From Sanderia malayensis (taxonomy: Eukaryota; Cnidaria; Scyphozoa; Semaeostomeae; Pelagiidae), in contig RQOL01000433.1 of NCBI GenBank assembly GCA_013076295.1, forward strand, positions 1 through 64,000: a DNA stretch of 64,000 nt, given 5' to 3'. The position numbers were made by a program, and so were the translations under genes. Of the stretch, positions 1 to 14,690 are shown piece by piece. The stretch's first letter is position 1, and each line of letters opens with the position of its first letter. Under the pieces are notes generated by a model. The model had not been told where the DNA came from and searched no databases. It saw only the letters and a program-made list of their open reading frames with translations.

Positions 1-949
1 TTAATTTTTATTGGCGTAAATTGTGGGAATGAATGTTAATATTACTGAAAAAAGTAACTAATCATTAGTGTAAATTGTGGGAATGAATGATAAAATTATT
101 GAAAAAGGTAACTAAAAGTGTATAAAAATGTTTTTTCGCTGAATTGACGTGGAATCATGCGCAAATTGTGGGAATGAATTCTAATTTTGATTAGTGTAAA
201 ATGCGAGAATAAAAACTAATTTTTATTTGTGTTAATTGTGGGAATAAGTGTTATCTTTTATTAGTGTAAATTGTGGGAATGAATGTTAATATTACTGAAA
301 ATAGTAACTTAAAGTGTATAACAATGTGGTTTCACTGAATTGACGTGGATCATGCGCAAATTGTGGGAATGAATTCTAATTTTGAGTAGTGTAAGTTGCG
401 CGAATAATAGTTAATTTTTATTGGTGTAAATTTTGGGAATCAGTGTTTTTTTATTAGTGTAAATTGTGGGAATGAATGTTAATATTCCTGAAAAAAGTAA
501 CTAAAAGTATAGAACATTTTGTTTTCGCTGAATTGACGTGGAATCATTCGCAATTTGTGGGAATGAATGTTAATTTTGATTAGTGTAAGTTGCGCGAATA
601 AAAGTTAATTTTTATTGGTGTAATTTGTGGGAATCAGTGTTATCTTTTACTAGTGTAAATTGTGGGAATGAATGATAATATTACTGAAAAAGGTAACTAA
701 AAGTGTATAAAAATGTTTTTTCGCTGAATTGACGTGGAATCATGCGCAAATTGTGGGAATGAATTCTAATTTTGATTAGTGTAAAATGCGAGGATAAAAA
801 TTAATTTTTATTTGTGTTAATTGTGGGAGTGAGTGTTATTCTTTATTAGTGTAAATTGTGGGAATGAATGTTAATATTACTGAAAATAGTAACTTAAAGT
901 GTATAACAATATGGTTTCGCTGAATTGAAGTGGAATCATGCGCAAATTG

Positions 950-3900
950 TGGGAATGAATGTTAGTTTTGATTAGTGTAAGTTGCGGGAAGAAAAGTTAA
1001 TTTTCATTGGTGTAAATTGCGGGAATGAGTGTTACCTTTTTTTAGTGTAAATTGTGGGAATGAATGTTATTATTACTGAGAAAAGTAACTAAAAGTGTCT
1101 AGCAATTTGTTTTCGCTCAGTTGACGTGGAATCATGCGCAAATTGTGGGAATGAATTCCAATTTTGATTAGTTTAAGTTGCGAAAATAAAGGTTAATTTT
1201 TATTAGTGAAATTGGGGAATGAATGTTATATTTTTATTAGTGTAAATTGTGGAAGTCAATGTTAATATTACTGAAAAAAGTAACTAAAAGTGTAATACAA
1301 TTTGTTTTCGCAGAATTGACGTGAAATCATGGGCAAATTGTGGGAATGAATCTTAATTTTGATTAGTGTAAGTTGCGGAATAAAAGTTAATTTTTATTGG
1401 TGTAAACTGCGGGAATGAGTGTTACCTTTTATTAGTGTAAATTGTGGGAATGAATGATGAAATTACTGAAAAAGGTAACTAAAAGTGTATAAAACGTTTT
1501 TTCGCTGAATTGACGTGGAATCATGCGCGAATTGTGGGAATGAATTCTAATTTTGATTAGTGTAAAAGGCGAGAATAAATATAATTTTTATTTGTGTTAA
1601 TTGTGGGAATGAGTGTTATCTTTTATTAGTGTAAATTGTGGGAATGAATATTATTATTACTGAAAAAAGTAACTAAAAGTGTATAAGAATTTGTTTTTGC
1701 TGAATTGACGTGGAAGCATGCGCGAATTGTGGGAATGAATGTTAGTTTTGATTAGTGTAAGTTGCGGGAAGAAAAGTTAATTTTCATTGGTGTAAATTGC
1801 GGGAATGAGTGTTACCTTTTTTTGTGTAAATTGTGGGAATGAATGTTATTATTACTGAGAAAAGTAACTAAAAGTGTCTAGCAATTTGTTTTCGCTCAGT
1901 TGACGTGGAATCATGCGCAAATTGTGGAATGAATTCCAATTTTGATTAGTTTAAGTTGCGAGAATAAAAGTTAATTTTTTATTAGTGAAAATTGGGGGAA
2001 TGAATGTTATCTTTTATTGGTGTCAATTGTAGGAATGAATGTTATTATTACTGTGAAAAGTAACTAAAACTGTATAGCAATTTGTTTTCGCTCAGTTGAC
2101 GTGGAATCATGCGCAAATTGTGGGAATGAATTCCAATTTTGATTAGTTTAAGTTGCGAGAATAAAAGTTAATTTTTATTAGTGAAAATTGGGGGAATGAA
2201 TGTTATCTTTTATTAGTGTAAATTGTGGGAGTCAATGTTAATATTACTGAAAAAAGTAACTAAAAGTGTATAACAATTTGTTTTTCGCAGAATTGACGTG
2301 AAATCATGGGCAAATTGGTGGGAATGAATCTTATTTTTGATTAGTGTAAGTTGTGGGAATAAAAGTTAATTTTTATTGGTGTAAATTGTGGGAGTCAATG
2401 TTAATATTACTGAAAAAAGTATCTAAAGTGTATAACAATTTGTTTTCGCAGAATGGACGTGAAATCATGGCAAATTGTGGGAATGAATCTTAATTTTGAT
2501 TGGTGTGGGTTGCGGGAATAAAAGTTAATTTTTATTGGTGTAATTTGTGGGAATCAGGGTTATCTTTCATTAGTGTAATTTGTGGGAATGAATGATAAAA
2601 TTACTGAAAAAGGTAACTAAAAGTGTATAAAATTTTTTTTTTCGCTGAATTGACGTGGAATCATGCGCAAATTGTGGGAATGAATGTTAATTTGATTAGT
2701 GTAAGTTGCGGGAATAGGAGTTAAATTTTATTGGTGTAAGATGTGAGAATATGTATTATATTTTATTAGTGTTAATTGTGGGAATGAATGTTAACATTAC
2801 TGAAAAAAGTAACTAAAAGTGTATAACAATTTGTTTTCGCTGAATTGACGTGAAATCATGCGCAAATTGCGGAAATGAATTTTAATTTTGATTAGTGTAA
2901 GTTGCGGGAATAAATGTTAATTTTTATTGGTGTAAACTGCGGGAATGAGTGTTGCCTTTCATTTGTGTAAATTGTGGGAATGAATGATAAAATTATTGAA
3001 AAAGGTAACTAAAAGTGTATAAAAATGTTTTTTCGCTGAATTGACGTGGAATCATGCGCAAATTGTGGGAATGAATTCTAATTTTGATTATTGTAAAATG
3101 CGAGAATAAAAATTAATTTTTATTTGTGTTAATTGTGGGAATGAGTGTTATCTTTTATTAGTGTAAACTGTGGGAATGAATGTTAATATTACTGAAAATA
3201 GTAACTTAAAGTGTATAACAATATGGTTTCACTGAATTGACGTGGATCATGCGCAAATTGTGGGAATGAATTCTAATTTTGAGTAGTGTAAGTTGCGCGA
3301 ATAATAGTTAATATTTATTGGTGTAATTGGTGGTAATCAGGGTTATCTTTTATTAGTGTAAATTGTGGGAATGAATGATAAAATTTTTGAAAAAGGTAAC
3401 TAAAGTGTATAAAAATTTTTTTCGCTGAATTGACGTGGAATCATGCGCAAGTTGTGGGAATGAATTCTAATTTTGATTGTGTGAAATGCGAGAATAAAAA
3501 TTAATTTTTATTTGTATTAATTGTGGGAATGAGTGTTATCTTTTATTAGTGTAAATTGTGGGAATGAATGTTAATATTACTGAAAATAGTAACTTAAAGT
3601 GTATAACAATATGGTTTCACTGAATTGACGTGGATCATGCGCAAATTGTGGGAATGAATTCTAATTTTGAGTAGTGTAAGTTGCGCGAATAATAGTTAAT
3701 TTTTATTGGTGTAATTTGTGGGAATCAGGGTTATCTTTTATTAGTGTAAATTGTGGGAATGAATGATAAAATTATTGAAAAAGGTAACTAAAAGTGTATA
3801 AGAAATTGTTTTCGCTGAATTGACGTGGATCATGCGCAAATTGTGGGAATGAATTCTAATTTTGAGTAGTGTAAGTTGCGCGAATAATAGTTAATTTTTA

Positions 3901-6900
3901 TTGGTGTAATTTGTGGTAATCAGGGTTATCTTTTATTAGTGTAAATTGTGGGAATGAATGATAAAATTATTGAAAAAGGTAACTAAAAGTGTATAAAAAT
4001 GCTTTTTCGCTGAATTGACGTGGAATTATGCGCAAATTGTGGGATTGAATTCTAATTTTGATTAGTGTAAAATGCGAGAATAAAAATTAATTTTTATTTG
4101 TGTTAATTGTGGGAGTGAGTGTTATTCTTTATTAGTGTAAATTGTGGGAATGAATGTTAATATTACTGAAAATGGTAACTTAAAGTGTATAACAATATGG
4201 TTTCACTGAATTGACGTAGAATCATTCGCAAATTGTGGGAATGAATGTTAATTTTGATTAGTGTAAGTTGCGGGAATAAAGGTTAATTTTTATTGGTGTA
4301 AATTTTGGGAATCAGTGTTTTTTTATTAGTGTAAATTGTGGGGATGAATGTTAATATTCCTGAAAAAAGTAACTAAAAGTATAGAACATTTTGTTTTCGC
4401 TGAATTGACGTGGAATCATTGGCAATTTGTGGGAATGAATGTTAATTTTGATTAGTGTAAGTTGCGCGAATAAAAGTTAATTTTTATTGGTGTAATTTGT
4501 GGGAATCAGTGTTATCTTTTACTAGTGTAAATTGTGGGAATGAATGATAATATTACTGAAAAAGGTAATTAAAAGTGTATAAGAAATTGTTTCGCTGAAT
4601 TGACGTGGAATCATGCGCGAATTGTGGGAATGAATGTTAGTTTTGATTAGTGTAAGTTGCGGGAAGAAACGTTAATTTTCATTGGTGTAAATTGCGGGAA
4701 TGAGTGTTACCTTTTTTTTGTGTAAATTGTGGGAATGAATGTTATGATTACTGAGAAAAGTAACTAAAAGTGTATAGCAATTTGTTTTCGCTCAGTTGAC
4801 GTGGAATCATGCGCAAATTGTGGGAATGAATTCCAATTTTGATTAGTTTAAGTTGCGAGAATAAAAGTTAATTTTTATTAGTGAAAATTGGGGGAATGAA
4901 TGTTATCTTTTATTAGTGTAAATTGTGGGAGTCAATGTTAATATTACTGAAAAAAGTAACTAAAAGTGTATAACAATTTTTTTTCGCTGAATTGACGTGG
5001 AATCATGCGCGAATTGCGGGAATGAATGTTAGTTTTGATTAGTGTAAGTTGCGGGAAGAAACGTTAATTTATTGGTGTAAATTGCGGGAATGAGTGTTAC
5101 CTTTTTTTTGTGTAAATTGTGGGAATGAATGTTATGATTACTGAGAAAAGTAACTAAAAGTGTATAGCAATTTGTTTTCGCTCAGTTGACGTGGAATCAT
5201 GCGCAAATTGTGGGAATGAATTCCAATTTTGATTAGTTTAAGTTGCGAGAATAAAAGTTAATTTTTATTAGTGAAAATTGGGGGAATGAATGTTATCTTT
5301 TATTAGTGTAAATTGTGGGAGTCAATGTTAATATTACTGAAAAAAGTAACTAAAAGTGTATAACAATTTTTTTTCGCTGAATTGACGTGGAATCATGCGC
5401 AAATTAGGGGAATGAATGTTAGTTTTGATTAGTGTAAGTTGCGGGAAGAAAAGTTAATTTTCATTGGTGTAAATTGCGGGAATGAGTGTTACCTTTTTTT
5501 AGTGTAAATTGTGGGAATGAATGTTATTATTACTGAGAAAAGTAACTAAAAGTGTCTAGCAATTTGTTTTCGCTCAGTTGACGTGGAATCATGCGCAAAT
5601 TGTGGGAATGAATTCCACTTTTGATTAGTTTAAGTTGCGAGAATAAAAGTTAATTTTTATTAGTGAAAATTGGGGAATGAATGTTATATTTTATTAGTGT
5701 AAATTGTGGGAGTCAATGTTAATATTACTGAAAAAAGTAACTAAAAGTGTATAACAATTTGTTTTCGCAGAATTGACGTGAAATCATGGGCAAATTGTGG
5801 GAATGAATCTTAATTTTGATTAGTGTAAGTTGCGGGAATAAAAGTTAATTTTTATTGGTGTAAACTGCGGGAATGAGTGTTACCTTTTATTAGTGTAAAT
5901 TGGGGGAATGAATGATAAAATTATTGAAAAAAGGTAACTAAAAGTGTATAAAAATGTTTTTTCGCTGAATTGACGTGGAATCATGCGCGAATTGTGCGAA
6001 TGAATTCTAATTTTGATTAGTGTAAGTTCCGGGAATAGGAGTTAAATTTTATTGGTGTAAGATGTGGGAATATGTATTATTTTTTATTTGTGTTAATTGT
6101 GGGAATGAATGTTAACATTACTGAAAAAAGTAACTAAAAGTGTCTAGCAATTTGTTTTCGCTCAGTTGACGTGGAATCATGCGCAAATTGTGGGAATGAA
6201 TTCCAATTTTGATTAGTTTAAGTTGCGAGAATAAAAGTTAATTTTTATTAGTGAAAATTGGGGGAATGAATGTTATCTTTTATTAGTGTAAATTGTGGGA
6301 GTCAATGTTAATATTACTGAAAAAAGTAACTAAAAGTGTATAACAATTTGTTTTCGCAGAATAGACGTGAAATCATGCGCGAATTGTGGGAATGAATGTT
6401 AGTTTTGATTAGTGTAAGTTGCGGGAATAAAAGTTAATTTTTATTGGTGTAATTTGTGGGAATCAGGGTTATCTTTTATTAGTGTAAATTGTGGGATTCA
6501 ATGTTAATATTACTGAAAAAAGTAACTAAAAGTGTATAACAATTTGTTTTCGCAGAATTGACGTGAAATCATGGGCAAATTGTGGGAATGAATCTTAATT
6601 TTGATTAGTGTAAGTTGCGGGAATAAAAGTTAATTTTTTTTGGTGTAAATTGTGGGAATAAATGTTAATATTACTGAAAAAAATAACTAAAAGTGTATAA
6701 CAATTTTTTTTCGCTGAATTGACGTGGAATCATGCGCGAATTGTGGGAATGAATGTTAGTTTTGATTAGTGTAAGTTGCGGGAATAATAGTTAATTTTTA
6801 TTGGTGTAAATTGCGGGAATGAATGTTAATATTACTGAAAAAAGTAACCAAAACTGTATAACAATTTTTTTTCGCTGAATTGACGTGGAATCATGCGCGA

Positions 6901-9900
6901 ATTGTGGGAATGAATGTTAGTTTTGATTAGTGTAAGTTGCGGGAATAAAAGTTAATTTTTATTGGTGTAATTTGTGGGAATCAGGGTTATCTTTTATTAG
7001 TGTAAATTGTGGGAGTCAATGTTAATATTACTGAAAAAAGTAACTAAAAGTGTATAACAATTTGTTTTCGCAGAATTGACGTGAAATCATGGGCAAATTG
7101 TGGGAATGAATCTTAATTTTGATTAGTGTAAGTTGCGGGACTAAAAGTTAAATTTTATTGGTGTAACTTGTGGGAATCAGGGTTATCTTTTATTAGTGTA
7201 AATTGTGGGAGTCAATGTTAATATTACTGAAAAAAGTAACTAAAAGTGTATAACAATTTGTTTTCGCAGAATTGACGTGAAATCATGGGCAAATTGTGGG
7301 AATGAATCTTAATTTTGATTAGTGTAAGTTGCGGGAATAAAAGTTAATTTTTATTGGTGTAAATTGTGGGAATGAATGTTAATATTACTGAAAAAAGTAA
7401 CTAAAAGTGTATAACAATTTTTTTTCGCTGAATTGACGTGGAATCATGCGCGAATTGTGGGAATGAATGTTAGTTTTGATTAGTGTAAGTTGCGGGAATA
7501 AAAGTTAATTTTTATTGGTGTAAATTGTGGGAATGAATGTTAATATTACTGAAAAAAGTAACCAAAAGTGTATAACAATTTTTTTTCGCTGAAATGACGT
7601 GGAATCATGCGCGAATTGTGGGAATGAATGTTAGTTTTGATTAGTGTAAGTTGCGGGAAGAAAAGTTAATTTTCATTGGTTTAAATTGCGGGAATCAGTG
7701 TTAACCTTTTTTAGTGTAAATTGTGGGAATGAATGTTATTATTACTGAGAAAAGTAACTAAAAGTGTCTAGCAATTTGTTTTAGCTCAGTCGACGTGGAA
7801 TCATGCGCAAATTGTGGGAATGAATTCCAATTTTGATTAGTTTAAGTTGCGAAAATAAAGGTTAATTTTTATTAGTGAAAATTGGGGAATGAATGTTATA
7901 TTTTATTAGTGTAAATTGTGGAAGTCAATGTTAATATTACTGAAAAAAGTAACTAAAAGTGTATAACAATTTGTTTTCGCAGAATTGACGTGAAATCATG
8001 GGCAAATTGTGGGAATGAATCTTAATTTTGATTAGTGTAAGTTGCGGGAATAAAAGTTAATTTTTATTGGTGTAAACTGCGGGAATGAGTGTTACCTTTT
8101 ATTAGTGTAAATTGTGGGAATGAATGATGAAATTACTGAAAAAGGTAACTAAAAGTGTATAAAAACGTTTTTTCGCTGAATTGACGTGGAATCATGCGCG
8201 AATTGTGGGAATGAATTCTAATTTTGATTAGTGTAAAAGGCGAGAATAAAATATAATTTTTATTTGTGTTAATTGTGGGAATGAGTGTTATCTTTTATTA
8301 GTGTAAATTGTGGGAATGAATATTATTATTACTGAAAAAAGTAACTAAAAGTGTATAAGAATTTGTTTTTGCTGAATTGACGTGGAAGCATGCGCGAATT
8401 GTGGGAATGAATGTTAGTTTTGATTAGTGTAAGTTGCGGGAAGAAAAGTTAATTTTCATTGGTGTAAATTGCGGGAATGAGTGTTACCTTTTTTTGTGTA
8501 AATTGTGGGAATGAATGTTATTATTACTGAGAAAAGTAACTAAAAGTGTCTAGCAATTTGTTTTCGCTCAGTTGACGTGGAATCATGCGCAAATTGTGGG
8601 AATGAATTCCAATTTTGATTAGTTTAAGTTGCGAGAATAAAAGTTAATTTTTATTAGTGAAAATTGGGGGAATGAATGTTATCTTTTATTGGTGTCAATT
8701 GTAGGAATGAATGTTATTATTACTGTGAAAAGTAACTAAAACTGTATAGCAATTTGTTTTCGCTCAGTTGACGTGGAATCATGCGCAAATTGTGGGAATG
8801 AATTCCAATTTTGATTAGTTTAAGTTGCGAGAATAAAAGTTAATTTTTATTAGTGAAAATTGGGGGAATGAATGTTATCTTTTATTAGTGTAAATTGTGG
8901 GAGTCAATGTTAATATTACTGAAAAAAGTAACTAAAAGTGTATAACAATTTGTTTTCGCAGAATTGACGTGAAATCATGGGCAAATTGTGGGAATGAATC
9001 TTATTTTTGATTAGTGTAAGTTGTGGGAATAAAAGTTAATTTTTATTGGTGTAAATTGTGGGAATGAATGTTAATATTACTGAAAAAAGTAACTAAAAGT
9101 GTATAAAAATTTTTTTTTGCCGAATTGACGTGGAATCATGCGCGAATTGTGGGAATGAATGTTAGTTTTGATTAGTGTAAGTTGCGGGAAGAAAAGTTAA
9201 TTTTCATTGGTGTTAATTGCGGGAATGAGTGTTACCTTTTTTTAGTGTAAATTGTGGGAATGAATGTTATTATTACTGAGAAAAGTAACTAAAAGTGTAT
9301 AGCAATTTGTTTTCGCTCAGTTGACGTGGAATCATGCGCAAATTGTGGGAATGAATTCCAATTTTGATTAGTTTAAGTTGCGAGAATAAAAGTTAATTTT
9401 TATTAGTGAAAATTGGGGGGATTGAATGTTATCTTTTTTTAGTGTAAATTGTGGGAGTCAATGTTAATATTACTGAAAAAAGTATCTAAAGTGTATAACA
9501 ATTTGTTTTCGCAGAATGGACGTGAAATCATGGGCAAATTGTGGGAATGAATCTTAATTTTGATTGGTGTGGGTTGCGGGAATAAAAGTTAATTTTTATT
9601 GGTGTAATTTGTGGGAATCAGGGTTATCTTTCATTAGTGTAATTTGTGGGAATGAATGATAAAATTACTGAAAAAGGTAACTAAAAGTGTATAAAATTTT
9701 TTTTTCGCTGAATTGACGTGGAATCATGCGCAAATTGTGGGAATGAATGTTAATTTTGATTAGTGTAAGTTGCGGGAATAGGAGTTAAATTTTATTGGTG
9801 TAAGATGTGAGAATATGTATTATATTTTATTAGTGTTAATTGTGGGAATGAATGTTAACATTACTGAAAAAAGTAACTAAAAGTGTATAACAATTTGTTT

Positions 9901-12900
9901 TCGCTGAATTGACGTGAAATCATGCGCAAATTGCGGAAATGAATTTTAATTTTGATTAGTGTAAGTTGCGGGAATAAATGTTAATTTTTATTGGTGTAAA
10001 CTGCGGGAATGAGTGTTGCCTTTCATTTGTGTAAATTGTGGGAATGAATGATAAAATTATTGAAAAAGGTAACTAAAAGTGTATAAAAATGTTTTTTCGC
10101 TGAATTGACGTGGAATCATGCGCAAATTGTGGGAATGAATTCTAATTTTGATTATTGTAAAATGCGAGAATAAAAATTAATTTTTATTTGTGTTAATTGT
10201 GGGAATGAGTGTTATCTTTTATTAGTGTAAATTGTGGGAATGAATGTTAATATTACTGAAAATAGTAACTTAAAGTGTATAACAATATGGTTTCACTGAA
10301 TTGACGTGGATCATGCGCAAATTGTGGGAATGAATTCTAATTTTGAGTAGTGTAAGTTGCGCGAATAATAGTTAATTTTTATTGGTGTAATTGGTGGTAA
10401 TCAGGGTTATCTTTTATTAGTGTAAATTGTGGGAATGAATGATAAAATTTTTGAAAAAGGTAACTAAAGTGTATAAAAATTTTTTTCGCTGAATTGACGT
10501 GGAATCATGCGCAAGTTGTGGGAATGAATTCTAATTTTGATTGGTGTGAAATGCGAGAATAAAAATTAATTTTTATTTGTATTAATTGTGGGAATGAGTG
10601 TTATCTTTTATTAGTGTAAATTGTGGGAATGAATGTTAATATTACTGAAAATAGTAACTTAAAGTGTATAACAATATGGTTTCACTGAATTGACGTGGAT
10701 CATGCGCAAATTGTGGGAATGAATTCTAATTTTGAGTAGTGTAAGTTGCGCGAATAATAGTTAATTTTTATTGGTGTAATTTGTGGGAATCAGGGTTATC
10801 TTTTATTAGTGTAAATTGTGGGAATGAATGATAAAATTATTGAAAAAGGTAACTAAAAGTGTATAAGAAATTGTTTTCGCTGAATTGACGTGGATCATGC
10901 GCAAATTGTGGGAATGAATTCTAATTTTGAGTAGTGTAAGTTGCGCGAATAATAGTTAATTTTTATTGGTGTAATTTGTGGTAATCAGGGTTATCTTTTA
11001 TTAGTGTAAATTGTGGGAATGAATGATAAAATTATTGAAAAAGGTAACTAAAAGTGTATAAAAATGCTTTTTCGCTGAATTGACGTGGAATTATGCGCAA
11101 ATTGTGGGATTGAATTCTAATTTTGATTAGTGTAAAATGCGAGAATAAAAATTAATTTTTATTTGTGTTAATTGTGGGAGTGAGTGTTATTCTTTATTAG
11201 TGTAAATTGTGGGAATGAATGTTAATATTACTGAAAATGGTAACTTAAAGTGTATAACAATATGGTTTCACTGAATTGACGTAGAATCATTCGCAAATTG
11301 TGGGAATGAATGTTAATTTTGATTAGTGTAAGTTGCGGGAATAAAGGTTAATTTTTATTGGTGTAAATTTTGGGAATCAGTGTTTTTTTATTAGTGTAAA
11401 TTGTGGGGATGAATGTTAATATTCCTGAAAAAAGTAACTAAAAGTATAGAACATTTTGTTTTCGCTGAATTGACGTGGAATCATTCGCAATTTGTGGGAA
11501 TGAATGTTAATTTTGATTAGTGTAAGTTGCGCGAATAAAAGTTAATTTTTATTGGTGTAATTTGTGGGAATCAGTGTTATCTTTTACTAGTGTAAATTGT
11601 GGGAATGAATGATAATATTACTGAAAAAGGTAATTAAAAGTGTATAAGAAATTGTTTCGCTGAATTGACGTGGAATCATGCGCGAATTGTGGGAATGAAT
11701 GTTAGTTTTGATTAGTGTAAGTTGCGGGAAGAAACGTTAATTTTCATTGGTGTAAATTGCGGGAATGAGTGTTACCTTTTTTTGTGTAAATTGTGGGAAT
11801 GAATGTTATGATTACTGAGAAAAGTAACTAAAAGTGTATAGCAATTTGTTTTCGCTCAGTTGACGTGGAATCATGCGCAAATTGTGGGAATGAATTCCAA
11901 TTTTGATTAGTTTAAGTTGCGAGAATAAAAGTTAATTTTTATTAGTGAAAATTGGGGGAATGAATGTTATCTTTTATTAGTGTAAATTGTGGGAGTCAAT
12001 GTTAATATTACTGAAAAAAGTAACTAAAAGTGTATAACAATTTTTTTTCGCTGAATTGACGTGGAATCATGCGCGAATTGCGGGAATGAATGTTAGTTTT
12101 GATTAGTGTAAGTTGCGGGAAGAAACGTTAATTTATTGGTGTAAATTGCGGGAATGAGTGTTACCTTTTTTTTGTGTAAATTGTGGGAATGAATGTTATG
12201 ATTACTGAGAAAAGTAACTAAAAGTGTATAGCAATTTGTTTTCGCTCAGTTGACGTGGAATCATGCGCAAATTGTGGGAATGAATTCCAATTTTGATTAG
12301 TTTAAGTTGCGAGAATAAAAGTTAATTTTTATTAGTGAAAATTGGGGGAATGAATGTTATCTTTTATTAGTGTAAATTGTGGGAGTCAATGTTAATATTA
12401 CTGAAAAAAGTAACTAAAAGTGTATAACAATTTTTTTTCGCTGAATTGACGTGGAATCATGCGCAAATTAGGGGAATGAATGTTAGTTTTGATTAGTGTA
12501 AGTTGCGGGAAGAAAAGTTAATTTTCATTGGTGTAAATTGCGGGAATGAGTGTTACCTTTTTTTAGTGTAAATTGTGGGAATGAATGTTATTATTACTGA
12601 GAAAAGTAACTAAAAGTGTCTAGCAATTTGTTTTCGCTCAGTTGACGTGGAATCATGCGCAAATTGTGGGAATGAATTCCAATTTTGATTAGTTTAAGTT
12701 GCGAGAATAAAAGTTAATTTTTATTAGTGAAAATTGGGGAATGAATGTTATATTTTATTAGTGTAAATTGTGGGAGTCAATGTTAATATTACTGAAAAAA
12801 GTAACTAAAAGTGTATAACAATTTGTTTTCGCAGAATTGACGTGAAATCATGGGCAAATTGTGGGAATGAATCTTAATTTTGATTAGTGTAAGTTGCGGG

Positions 12901-14690
12901 AATAAAAGTTAATTTTTATTGGTGTAAACTGCGGGAATGAGTGTTACCTTTTATTAGTGTAAATTGGGGGAATGAATGATAAAATTATTGAAAAAAGGTA
13001 ACTAAAAGTGTATAAAAATGTTTTTTCGCTGAATTGACGTGGAATCATGCGCGAATTGTGCGAATGAATTCTAATTTTGATTAGTGTAAGTTCCGGGAAT
13101 AGGAGTTAAATTTTATTGGTGTAAGATGTGGGAATATGTATTATTTTTTATTTGTGTTAATTGTGGGAATGAATGTTAACATTACTGAAAAAAGTAACTA
13201 AAAGTGTCTAGCAATTTGTTTTCGCTCAGTTGACGTGGAATCATGCGCAAATTGTGGGAATGAATTCCAATTTTGATTAGTTTAAGTTGCGAGAATAAAA
13301 GTTAATTTTTATTAGTGAAAATTGGGGGAATGAATGTTATCTTTTATTAGTGTAAATTGTGGGAGTCAATGTTAATATTACTGAAAAAAGTAACTAAAAG
13401 TGTATAACAATTTGTTTTCGCAGAATAGACGTGAAATCATGCGCGAATTGTGGGAATGAATGTTAGTTTTGATTAGTGTAAGTTGCGGGAATAAAAGTTA
13501 ATTTTTATTGGTGTAATTTGTGGGAATCAGGGTTATCTTTTATTAGTGTAAATTGTGGGATTCAATGTTAATATTACTGAAAAAAGTAACTAAAAGTGTA
13601 TAACAATTTGTTTTCGCAGAATTGACGTGAAATCATGGGCAAATTGTGGGAATGAATCTTAATTTTGATTAGTGTAAGTTGCGGGAATAAAAGTTAATTT
13701 TTTTTGGTGTAAATTGTGGGAATAAATGTTAATATTACTGAAAAAAATAACTAAAAGTGTATAACAATTTTTTTTCGCTGAATTGACGTGGAATCATGCG
13801 CGAATTGTGGGAATGAATGTTAGTTTTGATTAGTGTAAGTTGCGGGAATAATAGTTAATTTTTATTGGTGTAAATTGCGGGAATGAATGTTAATATTACT
13901 GAAAAAAGTAACCAAAACTGTATAACAATTTTTTTTCGCTGAATTGACGTGGAATCATGCGCGAATTGTGGGAATGAATGTTAGTTTTGATTAGTGTAAG
14001 TTGCGGGAATAAAAGTTAATTTTTATTGGTGTAATTTGTGGGAATCAGGGTTATCTTTTATTAGTGTAAATTGTGGGAGTCAATGTTAATATTACTGAAA
14101 AAAGTAACTAAAAGTGTATAACAATTTGTTTTCGCAGAATTGACGTGAAATCATGGGCAAATTGTGGGAATGAATCTTAATTTTGATTAGTGTAAGTTGC
14201 GGGACTAAAAGTTAAATTTTATTGGTGTAACTTGTGGGAATCAGGGTTATCTTTTATTAGTGTAAATTGTGGGAGTCAATGTTAATATTACTGAAAAAAG
14301 TAACTAAAAGTGTATAACAATTTGTTTTCGCAGAATTGACGTGAAATCATGGGCAAATTGTGGGAATGAATCTTAATTTTGATTAGTGTAAGTTGCGGGA
14401 ATAAAAGTTAATTTTTATTGGTGTAAATTGTGGGAATGAATGTTAATATTACTGAAAAAAGTAACTAAAAGTGTATAACAATTTTTTTTCGCTGAATTGA
14501 CGTGGAATCATGCGCGAATTGTGGGAATGAATGTTAGTTTTGATTAGTGTAAGTTGCGGGAATAAAAGTTAATTTTTATTGGTGTAAATTGTGGGAATGA
14601 ATGTTAATATTACTGAAAAAAGTAACCAAAAGTGTATAACAATTTTTTTTCGCTGAAATGACGTGGAATCATGCGCGAATTGTGGGAATG
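950..14690. repeat. Satellite A higher-order duplication, ~7.06-kb unit
   Basis: Diagnostic variants recur at a constant offset of 7064 bp: GGAATAGGAG at 2711 and 9775, GTGGGATTCAATG at 6491 and 13555, GGGACTAAAAGTTAAAT at 7137 and 14201. Further left the offset is 6672 bp (TGGAAGCATGCG at 1711 and 8383). The 392-bp difference equals two monomers missing from the first copy near 2385, where the sequence jumps directly to a GGGAGTCAATG monomer. The two copies abut near 7620. Outer limits are approximate because I placed them by eye. Confidence 0.85.

Noticed and set aside
100..160. CENP-B box in TTTCGCTGAATTGACGTGG of satellite A
   Set aside because: It shares TTCG and one A at the right distance but lacks the required CGGG, so it does not match the known core.
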